Assembly (NCBI GenBank): GCA_027490975.1
Contig: JAIXXA010000129.1
Coordinates: forward strand, 1 to 50,602
Source: Rhodospirillaceae bacterium
Lineage (GTDB): Bacteria; Pseudomonadota; Alphaproteobacteria; CACIAM-22H2
Length of the DNA: 50,602 bases
Direction: 5' to 3'
Shown here: piece after piece, positions 8,935 through 17,183 of the stretch
Position numbering within the stretch: the stretch's first letter is position 1
Layout of the letters: every line of letters starts with the position of its first letter
Notes under the pieces: model-generated
The model's database searches: none
Seen by the model: the letters and a program-made list of their open reading frames with translations, nothing else
Told to the model about the DNA's origin: nothing
Translations under genes and position numbers: made by a program

Positions 8935-10392
8935 TCAGGCGGCGTAGTCGAGCGCTGCGCGATCGAGCGCCAAGGCACGGCCCGGTCGGGCGCCCGTCGG
9001 CGTGCCGTTCTGCCAAACGCACGTGCCGTTAACGAACACGCGCTCGATGCCGCTCGCCACGCGTTTGGGCTCGGCAAAGTTCGCTTGGTCGAGCACCGAT
9101 GCCGCATCGAACACGGCGATGTCGGCAAAAGCTCCCGCGCGCAGCACGCCGCGATCTTTCAGGCCGAAACGGCGGGCTGGAAGGCTCGTCATCTTGCGCA
9201 CCGCCTCCTCGAGCGGGAAGAGTTTGAGGTCGCGCGCATAGTGGCCGAGCACGCGCGGGAACGTGCCCCACAGGCGCGGATGCGGATGGGTATCGTGCGG
9301 CAGACCGTCCGAGCCGACCATCGCCTCGGGCCAGGCGAGCACGCGGCGCACATCGTCTTCGTCCATCATGAAAAAGATCCCGCCTGCAGGCTGCAAGGCC
9401 GCGCACATCGCTTCGATGTCGAGCCCGCGTTCGGCGGCAAGCTCGGCCAGATCCCGGCCTTGCGCCTCGGGGATAGGCTTGGACCAGCTGATCAGCACCT
9501 TCGCCGAGTTGCGTACGCGGTCGCCGGTGAGGACAGTCGAGGATGCCACGTAGGGATAGACGTCGAGCGCGATGCGTTGGGTCTTTCGCGCCGCGTCGAT
9601 GCGCGCCAACGTCGTCGCAACCTTGCCGTGGTTGGACTTTCCCGCGGCCTTGTGATGCGATAGAACGACCGGAAGATCGGCGGCAATCCCGATCGCCAAG
9701 GCTTCTTCGACCGCCTCTTCGAGATAGTCGGCCTCGTTGCGCAGATGCGTTGCGTAAAGCCCGCCTGCGGCGCTCGCAACGCGTGCCAGTTCGACCAGCT
9801 CGCGCGTCGGCGCCATGCGGGCGGGCGCGTAGAACAGGCCCGTCGACAGGCCGACGGCACCCTCTCGCATGGCACCGTCGAGCATTTTTGCCATGGCGAG
9901 AATTTCGCCAGCGTCGGCCGGCCGATCAAAACGGTCCATCGTGCCGAGCCGCAACGCCGAATGTCCGATGAGTCCGATCGAATTAACGGCGGCAGGCGTT
10001 TCGGCAAGGGCTTTTCGCCAGTCGCCGAATCGTTTGAAGCGGTACGCCGCGCGGCCGCCCAGCAGATCGAATGGCGGCGGCGGCTCGCGGTCGAGATCGA
10101 CCGGGGCCAGCGACGTGCCGCAATTGCCGGCCACTACGGTCGTGACCCCCTGGCTCGTTTTCATCGGCAGATCGGGAAAATCGAGCAGCGCCGCATCGTC
10201 GTGGGTGTGCGCATCGACGAAGCCGGGCGAAACGACGCGGCCCGTACAGTCGATGCGCGATCCGGCTTGCGCCGCGCCCAGATCGCCGATGGCCGCAATG
10301 CGGTCGCCTGCGATTGCGACGTCGGCGGCGCGAACCGCCGCACCCGTGCCGTCGATGAGGCTGCCGCCGTGGAGGATCGTGTCGTAGATCAT
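8935..10392 (-). CDS. N-acyl-D-amino-acid deacylase (D-aminoacylase family amidohydrolase)
   Basis: This 485-residue cytoplasmic metal-dependent amidohydrolase is predicted to hydrolyse N-acyl-D-amino acids (or related D-glutamyl/hydantoin-like substrates). Metal and catalytic signatures are present: PGFVDAHTHDD (about 57-67), the VVAGNCGTSLAP segment with the Zn-bridging Cys typical of D-aminoacylases, LSHHKAAGKSNHG, DVYPYVASST, and GSDGLPHDTHPHPRLWGTFP near the C-terminus. The start MIYDTILHGG at 10392 matches the family. It is transcribed divergently from dgcN-dgcA, which act on N-acetyl-D-glutamate, so the three genes probably form one D-amino-acid catabolic module (inference). Confidence 0.92.
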   Translation of the reverse strand: MIYDTILHGGSLIDGTGAAVRAADVAIAGDRIAAIGDLGAAQAGSRIDCTGRVVSPGFVDAHTHDDAALLDFPDLPMKTSQGVTTVVAGNCGTSLAPVDLDREPPPPFDLLGGRAAYRFKRFGDWRKALAETPAAVNSIGLIGHSALRLGTMDRFDRPADAGEILAMAKMLDGAMREGAVGLSTGLFYAPARMAPTRELVELARVASAAGGLYATHLRNEADYLEEAVEEALAIGIAADLPVVLSHHKAAGKSNHGKVATTLARIDAARKTQRIALDVYPYVASSTVLTGDRVRNSAKVLISWSKPIPEAQGRDLAELAAERGLDIEAMCAALQPAGGIFFMMDEDDVRRVLAWPEAMVGSDGLPHDTHPHPRLWGTFPRVLGHYARDLKLFPLEEAVRKMTSLPARRFGLKDRGVLRAGAFADIAVFDAASVLDQANFAEPKRVASGIERVFVNGTCVWQNGTPTGARPGRALALDRAALDYAA

Positions 10393-10486
10393 GGCCTCAC
10401 GCTATCGGAGGCGAAGGAAGTTGGAAAGCGCCAGTGAATGTCGTTTAATTGCGGTCCGTCGCACCCAAGACCAGGAGATCGATCCG

Positions 10487-11491
10487 GTGGATATCAAGGC
10501 GCCCTACCTGCTGTTTCTCGGCGAAGCTTCCGACGCGCTCGCGGCCAAAACCTCGATCGGCGTGGCGCAATGGCGGATCGAGAAATGCCTTGGCCAGGTG
10601 CGCCTGCCCGGCTGCAAGGCCGATGCGGGCGTGCCCGACATGGGCGTGCGCGAGGCCGCACGCAAAGGTGCCAAGACCATGATCGTGGGCGTGGTCAATC
10701 GCGGCGGCGTGATTTCGCCTGCCTGGAGCAAAGTGCTGCTCGAGGCCCTTGCCGCCGGGCTCGATCTCGCGAGCGGCCTGCACAACCGCCTGTCGGACGT
10801 GCCCGAGATCGCGGCAGCCGCCAGAAAACACGGCCGCCGGCTTTTCGACGTGCGCCATCCCGACCGCGAATTCCCGATCGCGACGGGCCTGAAGCGCAGC
10901 GGCAAGCGCGTGCTGACCGTCGGCACAGACTGTTCGATCGGCAAAATGTACACATCGCTCGCACTCGAAAAAGCGCTGAAAGACCTGGGCCTCAAGGCCA
11001 CCTTCCGCGCCACGGGCCAGACCGGCATCTTGATCGCAGGCTCCGGCTGGTCGATCGACGCGATCGTGTCGGACTTCGTGGCGGGGGCGGTCGAAACCCT
11101 GTCGCCCGCCGGCCCCGCCGACCATTGGGACGTGATCGAGGGCCAAGGCTCGCTGTTCCATCCGAGCTATGCGGGCGTCACGCTGGCGCTGATCCACGGC
11201 GCGCAGGCCGACGCACTCGTGATGTGCCACGAGCCGGGCCGCCCGCATATGCGCGGCCTGCCCCACTACAAGCTGCCGCGCATCGAAGACTGCATCGCGG
11301 TCAACGTGGCGCATGCGCGCCTCACGAATCCGAAGGCGAAATGCATCGGCGTGAGCCTCAATACGTCGAAAATGGCGCCCAAGGCCGCCGAGCGCACGCT
11401 CAAATCGCTCGCCGACCGGCTCGGTCTGCCGGTCGAGGATCCGAGTCGCACGGGCGTGGCAAAACTCGCCAAAAAGCTGGCGCGGATCTGA
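10487..11491 (+). CDS. dgcN: DUF1611 protein, DgcN-like D-glutamate N-acetyltransferase
   Basis: This is a 334-residue DUF1611 family protein. An N-terminal Rossmann-like part (IKAPYLLFLGEASD) is followed by a P-loop-like domain with VGTDCSIGKMYTSLALEKAL (about residues 145-164) and IEGQGSLFHPSYAGVTLALIHG. Characterised members (DgcN) acetylate D-glutamate, which its partner DgcA then racemises to the L form. The start is taken as GTG at 10487 because AGGAG lies at 10473-10477 with 9-base spacing; the upstream frame to 10391 overlaps the divergent gene. Its stop overlaps the dgcA start (TGATG), supporting coupled expression. DUF1611/enolase-superfamily pairs may also act on other substrates. 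Confidence 0.87.
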   Translation: MDIKAPYLLFLGEASDALAAKTSIGVAQWRIEKCLGQVRLPGCKADAGVPDMGVREAARKGAKTMIVGVVNRGGVISPAWSKVLLEALAAGLDLASGLHNRLSDVPEIAAAARKHGRRLFDVRHPDREFPIATGLKRSGKRVLTVGTDCSIGKMYTSLALEKALKDLGLKATFRATGQTGILIAGSGWSIDAIVSDFVAGAVETLSPAGPADHWDVIEGQGSLFHPSYAGVTLALIHGAQADALVMCHEPGRPHMRGLPHYKLPRIEDCIAVNVAHARLTNPKAKCIGVSLNTSKMAPKAAERTLKSLADRLGLPVEDPSRTGVAKLAKKLARI

Positions 11492-12474
11492 TGCGCCGCA
11501 CGCTCGAGGTCGCCCGCGAAGTCTGGCCGATCCGCGGCACGTTCCGCATCTCGCGCGGCAGCCGCACCGAAGCCGTGGTGCTCGCCGTGCGCATCGCTTC
11601 TGCGGGCCATTCAGGGCGCGGCGAATGCGTGCCCTATGCGCGCTACGGCGAAACGATCGAAAGTGCGATGGAAGCGATCGAAGCCATGCGCGCGCTCGTC
11701 GAAAGCGGCGGCAACCGCGAGGCTTTGGGCCAGGCGATGCCGGCGGGCGCTGCACGCAACGCGCTCGACTGCGCCTTGTGGGATCTCGAAGCCAAACAAG
11801 CGGGCAAACGCGTGTGGCAGCTCGCGGGCCTGCCCGATCCGGCATCCGTCGTCACGGCCTACACGCTGTCGGTCGATACGCCCGAAAAGATGGGCGAGGC
11901 CGCCGCCGCCGCTGCCGCACGCCCGCTTTTGAAAATCAAACTCACGGGCGAAGGCGATCTCGAACGTGTGGCAGCCGTGCGCAAAGCTGCTCCCGCTTCG
12001 CGCCTCGTCGTCGATGCCAACGAGGCGTGGGATATTGCGGCTTATTCGGAATTTGCGCCTGCCCTCGCAGCGCTCGGCGTCGATCTCATCGAACAGCCGT
12101 TGCATGCCGACCGCGACGGCGACCTTGCCAAGGTCGCACATCCTGTCCCCGTATGCGCCGACGAAGCCTGCCACGACGTCGGCTCGCTCGCCCGCCTCAA
12201 GGGCAAGTACGAGGCGGTCAATATCAAGCTCGACAAAACCGGCGGCCTCACCGAGGCGTTGAAGCTGCGCGCTGCGGCACGCAGCGCCGGCTTCAAGATC
12301 ATGGTCGGCTGCATGGTCGGCACGTCTTTGTCGATGGCGCCCGCCCATCTCGTCGCCCAAGGGGCCGAATGGGTCGATATCGACGGCCCACTGCTGCTGG
12401 CCACCGACCGCGATCCTGGGCTCGTCTATCGCGGCAGTTCGGTCGAACCGTCGGACGCCGCACTCTGGGGTTAG
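11491..12474 (+). CDS. dgcA: DgcA-like N-acetyl-D-glutamate racemase / dipeptide epimerase family (enolase superfamily)
   Basis: This 327-residue member of the mandelate racemase/muconate-lactonising subgroup has the catalytic lysine motif LLKIKLTGEGD (about 150-160). The metal ligands sit in LVVDANEAWD, IEQPL and CADEACHD. The second catalytic lysine is in VNIKLDKTGGLTEAL (about 247-261), and SLSMAPA is near the C-terminus. The layout is that of L-Ala-D/L-Glu epimerases and DgcA. Coupling to the DUF1611 gene points to N-acetyl-D-glutamate racemisation feeding L-glutamate pools. A dipeptide epimerase role is the main alternative. Confidence 0.88.
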   Translation: MRRTLEVAREVWPIRGTFRISRGSRTEAVVLAVRIASAGHSGRGECVPYARYGETIESAMEAIEAMRALVESGGNREALGQAMPAGAARNALDCALWDLEAKQAGKRVWQLAGLPDPASVVTAYTLSVDTPEKMGEAAAAAAARPLLKIKLTGEGDLERVAAVRKAAPASRLVVDANEAWDIAAYSEFAPALAALGVDLIEQPLHADRDGDLAKVAHPVPVCADEACHDVGSLARLKGKYEAVNIKLDKTGGLTEALKLRAAARSAGFKIMVGCMVGTSLSMAPAHLVAQGAEWVDIDGPLLLATDRDPGLVYRGSSVEPSDAALWG

Positions 12475-12484
12475 CCTCGAACGT

Positions 12485-13363
12485 CTAAAGCGGCACGCCG
12501 AAACGCGCGATCTTCGCCCCCGCCACATCCATGCGCAGGCGCAGCAGCGTGCCGTTCTGCGTGGGCCCGCTGCGATTGCTCGTAAGCGAGGTCACGTAGA
12601 GCGTCTTGCCGTCGGACCCGCCGAAACACGGCATCGTCGGCGCTTCGACCGGCAGCTGCAGAATGCGGTCGATCCGCCCGTCGGGCGCGATGCGGTTCAA
12701 GCGCCCGGCCGACACGCCCGCGCTCCAGTAGAAACCTTCGGCGTCGCACGCCGCGCCGTCGGGCCTGCCGTCGGCTTCTTCGAGCGTGCGGATCGTGCGC
12801 TGGCCCGAAATGGCACCGGTGCGCGCATCGAAATCGTATGTCTGCACGAAACGTTGGCGGCTGTCGGAATGGAACATGCGCTTGCCGTCCGGGCTCCAGG
12901 CAAGCCCGTTCGAAACCACGAGCCCGTCGCGCATGCGCGTGGAGCCGCCCTTCGCATCGACGCGATAAAGTGCGGCTACGGGCTCCTTCTCGGGCCGGTC
13001 GTCCATGCTGCCGACCCAGAACGCGCCGTCGGGGCCGATCTTGCCGTCGTTGAGGCGATTGCCCGGCATGTGGGGCTCGGGATGCACGAGGAACTCGAGT
13101 TTGCTTGTCGCGAAGTCGAACAGATGTACGCCCGAGCGCAGGGCTACCACCGCACGCCCGTCGGCGCACAGGCCGAAACTGCCGATCGCACTCGGCATGT
13201 CGAAACGCTGGAGCTTGCCGCCCGCCGGATCGTAGCGATAGAGGCACGGGGCCAGGATATCGACGAACAGCAGCGTGCCGCTCGCATCGTCCCAGCACGG
13301 GCCTTCGCCGACTTTGAGCGGCGTATCGATCAGGATTTCGACGTCCGGCGTTTCGATCTGCAT
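12485..13363 (-). CDS. SMP-30/gluconolactonase-like beta-propeller hydrolase
   Basis: This 292-residue six-bladed propeller protein of the SMP-30/LRE family has VGEGPCWD at about residue 18 (with a metal-binding Glu), NRLNDGKIGPDGAFWVGSM around 103-121, and SNGLAWSPDGKRMF about 150. These are the usual metal and active-site regions. Members hydrolyse sugar lactones with Ca2+ or Zn2+. The start is ATG 13363 with GGAGG just upstream; an in-frame ATG 24 bases further up is less likely. It converges on dgcA with a 10-bp gap and is divergent from the sulfite reductase block, so its pathway is not evident. Confidence 0.9.
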   Translation of the reverse strand: MQIETPDVEILIDTPLKVGEGPCWDDASGTLLFVDILAPCLYRYDPAGGKLQRFDMPSAIGSFGLCADGRAVVALRSGVHLFDFATSKLEFLVHPEPHMPGNRLNDGKIGPDGAFWVGSMDDRPEKEPVAALYRVDAKGGSTRMRDGLVVSNGLAWSPDGKRMFHSDSRQRFVQTYDFDARTGAISGQRTIRTLEEADGRPDGAACDAEGFYWSAGVSAGRLNRIAPDGRIDRILQLPVEAPTMPCFGGSDGKTLYVTSLTSNRSGPTQNGTLLRLRMDVAGAKIARFGVPL

Positions 13364-13387
13364 TTGCGTTTCCTCCCGTACCTTCAT

Positions 13388-13432
13388 AGCCTTAACAATA
13401 CTAAAGACCGAAGTGAATTTATCTATCTGGTC
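13388..13432. promoter_or_regulatory. AT-rich divergent promoter region (SMP-30 / sulfur block)
   Basis: The 126-bp gap between the SMP-30 gene and the DUF2849 gene contains a distinctly AT-rich core (CCTTAACAATACTAAAG ... GAATTTATCTATCTGG) in otherwise GC-rich DNA. This is the natural place for divergent promoters. I cannot identify a specific operator. Confidence 0.3.
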
Positions 13433-13489
13433 CGTTGCCGCCCTTGCGCGCGAAACTTGGGCACAACTTCGAACGGGCACAGAACGACC

Positions 13490-13771
13490 ATGGCAGCGCG
13501 CAAAATCAAGTTCGACTGGGTGGCGGCAACCGCCAACGACCTCAAAGGCGGCGAGGCGGTGTTCCGCCGTGCCGACGGCAGCTGGACTCGCACGGTCGCC
13601 GAGGCCGAACTCGTGCCCGGCGGCGAGGCAGGGGCGGCCCTGCTGGCGCGTGCGCAGGCCGACCATGCCGCCAACCGCGTGGTCGAACCCGTGCTGATTG
13701 CGGTCGATCCGGCCACGCGCCGGCCGCTGTCTTTGCGCGAACGCATCCGCGCCGACGGCCCGACGGTCTGA
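13490..13771 (+). CDS. DUF2849 protein of the sulfite reductase operon
   Basis: This 93-residue protein starts MAARKIKFDWVAATANDLKG. It contains GEAVFRRADGSWTR and IAVDPATRRPLSLRERIRADGP, the pattern of the small DUF2849 family found almost exclusively directly upstream of cysI-like reductase genes in alphaproteobacteria. Its biochemical role is unknown; an accessory role in siroheme reductase assembly is only a guess from gene order. The reductase gene starts 16 bp downstream, so they are cotranscribed. Confidence 0.85.
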   Translation: MAARKIKFDWVAATANDLKGGEAVFRRADGSWTRTVAEAELVPGGEAGAALLARAQADHAANRVVEPVLIAVDPATRRPLSLRERIRADGPTV

Positions 13772-13787
13772 TCCCAGGATAGATTCC

Positions 13788-15446
13788 ATGTATCGCTACG
13801 ACCAGTTCGACCGCTCTTTCGTGGCGGCCCGCGTGGCCGAGTTCCGCGACCAGGTCGCGCGTCGGCTTTCGGGCGAACTCACCGAAGACCAGTTCAAGCC
13901 GCTGCGGCTCATGAACGGCGTCTATCTTCAGCTCCACGCCTACATGCTGCGCATCGCGATCCCGTACGGCGTGCTGTCGAGCCGCCAGCTGCGCAAGCTT
14001 GCGCATATCGGCCGCGTCTACGACCGCAGCAGCGGCCATTTCACCACGCGCCAGAATCTGCAGTTCAATTGGGTGCGGCTCGCCGACATTCCGGACATTC
14101 TGGCCGAACTCGCCGAAGTCGAGATGCACGCGATCCAGACCTCGGGCAACTGCATCCGCAACGTCACGGCCGACCATTTTGCGGGGGCGGCCGCCGACGA
14201 AACGGTCGATCCGCGCCCCTATGCGGAATTGCTGCGCCAATGGTCGAGCCTGCATCCCGAGTTCACCTTCCTGCCGCGCAAATTCAAGCTCGCAGTTACA
14301 GGCGCTGCCGTCGATCGCGCTGCGATCCAGGTCCACGATATCGGGCTCGAGGTGAAGCGCAACGAACGCGGCGAGATCGGTTTTGCCGTCTATGTCGGCG
14401 GCGGCCAAGGCCGCACGCCGATGATCGCCAAGAAGCTGCGCGATTTCCTGCCCGAGCGCGATCTGCTCGCCTATTGCGAGGCGATCTTGCGCGTCTACAA
14501 TCTCGAGGGCCGCCGCGACAACAAATACAAAGCGCGCATCAAAATCCTCGTGCACGAAAAAGGCCTCGAGGAAATCGCCGCATCCGTCGAAGCCGAATTC
14601 GCCGCACAGCCCGTCGCAACGGCCGCTCTGGGCGAGGCCGAAATCGCGCGCATCGCCGCCTATTTCGCACCCCCCAGATTCGCGGCTCTGCCGGCTCGCT
14701 CGGCCGTGCTCGAAGACGCCCAAACGGAAGATGCGGCATTGTGCCGCTTCGTTTCGCGCAACGTGTCGGCCCACAAAGCGCCCGGCTATGGGGTCGTCAC
14801 GGTATCGCTCAAACCCATCGGCGGCATTCCGGGCGATGCGACGTCCGACCAGATGGATGCGCTTGCCGACATCGCCGAACGCTGGAGCTTCGACGAGCTG
14901 CGCGTGAGCCATGCGCAGAACATCGTGCTGCCGCATGTGCGGCTCGACGATCTGCCGCAGGTGCACGCGGCTCTCGCCGCCGCCGGGCTTGCCACACCCA
15001 ATGACGGACTTGTGACCGACATCATCGCGTGCCCCGGCCTCGATTACTGCGCGCTCGCCAATGCGCGCTCGATCCCGGTGGCGCAGGAAATCTCGCAGCG
15101 CTTCGCCGATCTCGACCGTCAGAACGCGATCGGCGAACTCAAGCTCAAGATTTCGGGCTGCATCAATGCCTGCGGCCATCATCATGTGGGCCATATCGGC
15201 ATTCTGGGCGTCGACCGGCAGGGCGAAGAATTCTACCAGATCACGCTCGGCGGGGCCGAAGGGGCGGATTGCGCCATCGGCGAACTCGTCGGCCCAGGCT
15301 TTGCCGCCGACAAAATCACCGATGCGGTCGAAACGCTGGTCGAAACCTATCTCAAACTGCGGCGCGATCCCGGCGAGCGCTTTCTCGACGCCTATCGCCG
15401 CGTGGGGCTCGGCCCCTTCCAGGAGGCGCTTTATGCCGACGCTTGA
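13788..15446 (+). CDS. cysI: Ferredoxin-type sulfite/nitrite reductase, siroheme [4Fe-4S] hemoprotein
   Basis: This 552-residue assimilatory reductase carries out the six-electron reduction of sulfite to sulfide (or nitrite to ammonia). The siroheme/[4Fe-4S] ligands are Cys415 and Cys421 (ACPGLDYCALANA) and Cys458 and Cys462 (GCINACGHHHVGHIG). The N-terminal half has STRQ-type siroheme-binding features around HFTTRQNLQFNWVRL and TSGNCIRNVT (about 85-125). Two repeated ferredoxin-like halves fit family architecture. The flanking DUF2849 and DUF934 genes are the classic alphaproteobacterial sulfite-reductase neighbours, favouring sulfite as substrate. cysH is not adjacent here, which is unusual. 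Confidence 0.93.
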   Translation: MYRYDQFDRSFVAARVAEFRDQVARRLSGELTEDQFKPLRLMNGVYLQLHAYMLRIAIPYGVLSSRQLRKLAHIGRVYDRSSGHFTTRQNLQFNWVRLADIPDILAELAEVEMHAIQTSGNCIRNVTADHFAGAAADETVDPRPYAELLRQWSSLHPEFTFLPRKFKLAVTGAAVDRAAIQVHDIGLEVKRNERGEIGFAVYVGGGQGRTPMIAKKLRDFLPERDLLAYCEAILRVYNLEGRRDNKYKARIKILVHEKGLEEIAASVEAEFAAQPVATAALGEAEIARIAAYFAPPRFAALPARSAVLEDAQTEDAALCRFVSRNVSAHKAPGYGVVTVSLKPIGGIPGDATSDQMDALADIAERWSFDELRVSHAQNIVLPHVRLDDLPQVHAALAAAGLATPNDGLVTDIIACPGLDYCALANARSIPVAQEISQRFADLDRQNAIGELKLKISGCINACGHHHVGHIGILGVDRQGEEFYQITLGGAEGADCAIGELVGPGFAADKITDAVETLVETYLKLRRDPGERFLDAYRRVGLGPFQEALYADA

Positions 15447-15927
15447 AACCGAACTCTATCGCGGCGGCCGTTTTGTCGCCGACGATGCCGTGTACGTCGC
15501 CGACGGCGATGCCCTGCCCGCCAACGCGCTCGCGATCGTCTCGAAGAAGCGTTATCTCGCGGAGCGCATCGCCCTCGATGCGCGGGCGGGTCGCTTGGGC
15601 CTCGTGCTCGAAACCGCCGACACGCTGGACGGTTTGGAAGGCGCGCTCGACCGTTTCGCGACGGTGGTGCTGCGTTTTGCGCGCTATGCCGACGGCAGGC
15701 CCTATTCGCTTGCGCACCGCTTGCGCCACCGCCTGGGCTATCGCGGCGAATTGCGCGCGGCGGGCGACGTGCTGCAGGACCAGATCGTGTTCATGCTGCG
15801 CGGCGGATTCGACGCGCTCGAGATAGCGCACGCGGGCACACGCGCCGCCTTGCGCGCCAATCGCATCGTGGTTGTGCCGACGCGCGGGAGCGCGCCCGCA
15901 GCGCAGATCCTCGACGCCGCCGAATAA
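15433..15927 (+). CDS. DUF934 protein of the sulfite reductase operon
   Basis: This 164-residue DUF934 protein is typically encoded right after cysI-like reductases in alpha- and betaproteobacteria. It begins MPTLETELYRGGRF. It contains FARYADGRPYSLAHRLRHRLGY and the GDVLQDQIVFMLRGGFDA segment that defines the family. Function is unproven; an oxidoreductase-accessory role has been suggested from context. The ATG at 15433 overlaps the end of the reductase gene, and AGGAGG (15421-15426) lies within that gene. It ends 3 bp before a convergent unknown gene. Confidence 0.9.
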   Translation: MPTLETELYRGGRFVADDAVYVADGDALPANALAIVSKKRYLAERIALDARAGRLGLVLETADTLDGLEGALDRFATVVLRFARYADGRPYSLAHRLRHRLGYRGELRAAGDVLQDQIVFMLRGGFDALEIAHAGTRAALRANRIVVVPTRGSAPAAQILDAAE

Positions 15928-15930
15928 AGC

Positions 15931-16440
15931 TCAGCCGGCCGCACTCCAGGCTTGCGGCCACAGCGCATCGTCGGCCACGTCGGCAAGGGCCGTACCGCCT
16001 TGAGCATAGGAAAGCACAAGCACGGCAGAAGGTGCCGCACCCGCCGATCGGGCTGCGGCAAGCGTCGGCGCTTCGGCCGTCAGCACCAAACCCGGCTCGC
16101 TTGCGATCGCGTCGGCGCGCCCGATGCCGAGGCCGCCGCGCCAACCCAGAAACACCACGAAATTCTGCGCATCGGCTCGGATCGGCAAAGCGGCCGAATC
16201 GTCCCACCGCGCGAGGTAGGTGGCGCCCACGAGGCCGCTGGCAGCATCGGCCAGACGCGCGCGCAGACGCGGATGCGCGGCAAGCAGCCCCAGCGCCGGA
16301 ATCGCACGATGCGCATCGGCCAGAACCGCCTTGCCGTTGCGCGCCGCGACGACGGCCGCTTCGGCCGCGATCCAGCCGATCTCGTCGGCATCGAAGAGCT
16401 TGGCGATTTCGGGTGTCCGGACGGCGCTGTCAAACGGCAT
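15931..16440 (-). CDS. Uncharacterised protein in the sulfur block
   Basis: I do not recognise this 169-residue protein. It starts MPFDSAVRTPEIAKLF and is rich in Ala and Leu. It has no clear signal peptide or membrane span, and contains LVGATYLARWDDSAALPIRADAQNFVVFLGWRGG in its middle (about 71-104, cited as a region). A good AGAGGA ribosome site lies upstream of the ATG at 16440, and composition is protein-like in this frame. It is convergent with DUF934 (3-bp gap) and divergent from the cysG-domain gene. It occupies the place where cysH or another sulfur gene often lies. Confidence 0.65.
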   Translation of the reverse strand: MPFDSAVRTPEIAKLFDADEIGWIAAEAAVVAARNGKAVLADAHRAIPALGLLAAHPRLRARLADAASGLVGATYLARWDDSAALPIRADAQNFVVFLGWRGGLGIGRADAIASEPGLVLTAEAPTLAAARSAGAAPSAVLVLSYAQGGTALADVADDALWPQAWSAAG

Positions 16441-16525
16441 AGCGGCGGTTCCTCTGCCTCAAGTGTCCGCTTAAAATAGATGCCGCCCCGCCGCTTTGCG
16501 ACGCAAAGGAATTTGGCCGCCGCTT

Positions 16526-16540
16526 CAATTTTCCTCAATT
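16526..16540. promoter_or_regulatory. Copy 1 of a 15-bp element shared with the LysR promoter
   Basis: CAATTTTCCTCAATT occurs here, 58 bp upstream of the cysG-domain gene start. The identical 15-mer recurs at 18063-18077 upstream of the adjacent LysR-type regulator. Spaced AATT half-sites suggest a LysR-type operator. The assignment to this regulator is inference. Confidence 0.5.
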
Positions 16541-16598
16541 CCGCCCCCTGCACCCGACTGCGACAGTGCCCTCGAAGCGTCGATAAGGAACCCTCGCC

Positions 16599-17183
16599 AT
16601 GCTGCCGATCGTGCTGGATGCCGCCAAACTGCGTATCGCCCTGGTCGGCGCGGGTCCGCGTGCCGAGCGGCGCTTGGGCCTGCTGCGCGAAGGCGGGGCG
16701 GCGGACGTCGTCCTATTCACGAAGCCGCCCGCAAGCTATGCGGGCTTCGATCTCGTCTATTTCGTCGAAGCCGACCGCGCGGCGGCCGCACAGGCCCGCG
16801 CGCAAGGCGCCCTCGTCAATGTCGAGGACGTGCTCGACCTGTGCGATTTCCACACGCCGGCGATCGTGCGGCGCGGCGATCTCACCCTGACGGTTTCGAC
16901 CGCCGGACGCGCCGCCGGCCTGTCGGCCGTGTTGGTCGAATATCTCGCGCGCATCTTCGAGCCCGTGTGGGCCTTGCGGCTGGCCATTCTCGAAGCCAAA
17001 CGCCGCACTTGGCGCGCCGAAGGCCTCACCCATCCGCAGATCCGCGCAAAACTCGCGGGCACCGTCGATCAGGCGGGCTGGCTGCCGGCTTTGGAAACGT
17101 CGGCCGACGCTTCGGCGCGCAGCCAGTCGCAGAACGACGAAACCTTGCGCAAGACGAGCTTTGCCGTCGGGCAGACGATGTAA
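16599..17183 (+). CDS. Precorrin-2 dehydrogenase / sirohydrochlorin ferrochelatase domain (CysG N-terminal type)
   Basis: This 194-residue protein corresponds to the N-terminal NAD-dependent domain of siroheme synthase (CysG N-domain, Met8p/SirC-like). It oxidises precorrin-2 and may insert iron to make siroheme for the reductase encoded nearby. It has the Rossmann entry LRIALVGAGPRAERRLGLLREGG (about 10-32, cited as a region). VLDLCDFHTPAIVRRGDLTL and VSTAGRAAGLSAVLVEYLARIF follow, the usual family blocks. The C-terminal SUMT methyltransferase domain of full CysG is absent, so uroporphyrinogen methylation must be done elsewhere. Its last 38 codons overlap the 3' end of the convergent LysR gene. 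Confidence 0.9.
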   Translation: MLPIVLDAAKLRIALVGAGPRAERRLGLLREGGAADVVLFTKPPASYAGFDLVYFVEADRAAAAQARAQGALVNVEDVLDLCDFHTPAIVRRGDLTLTVSTAGRAAGLSAVLVEYLARIFEPVWALRLAILEAKRRTWRAEGLTHPQIRAKLAGTVDQAGWLPALETSADASARSQSQNDETLRKTSFAVGQTM

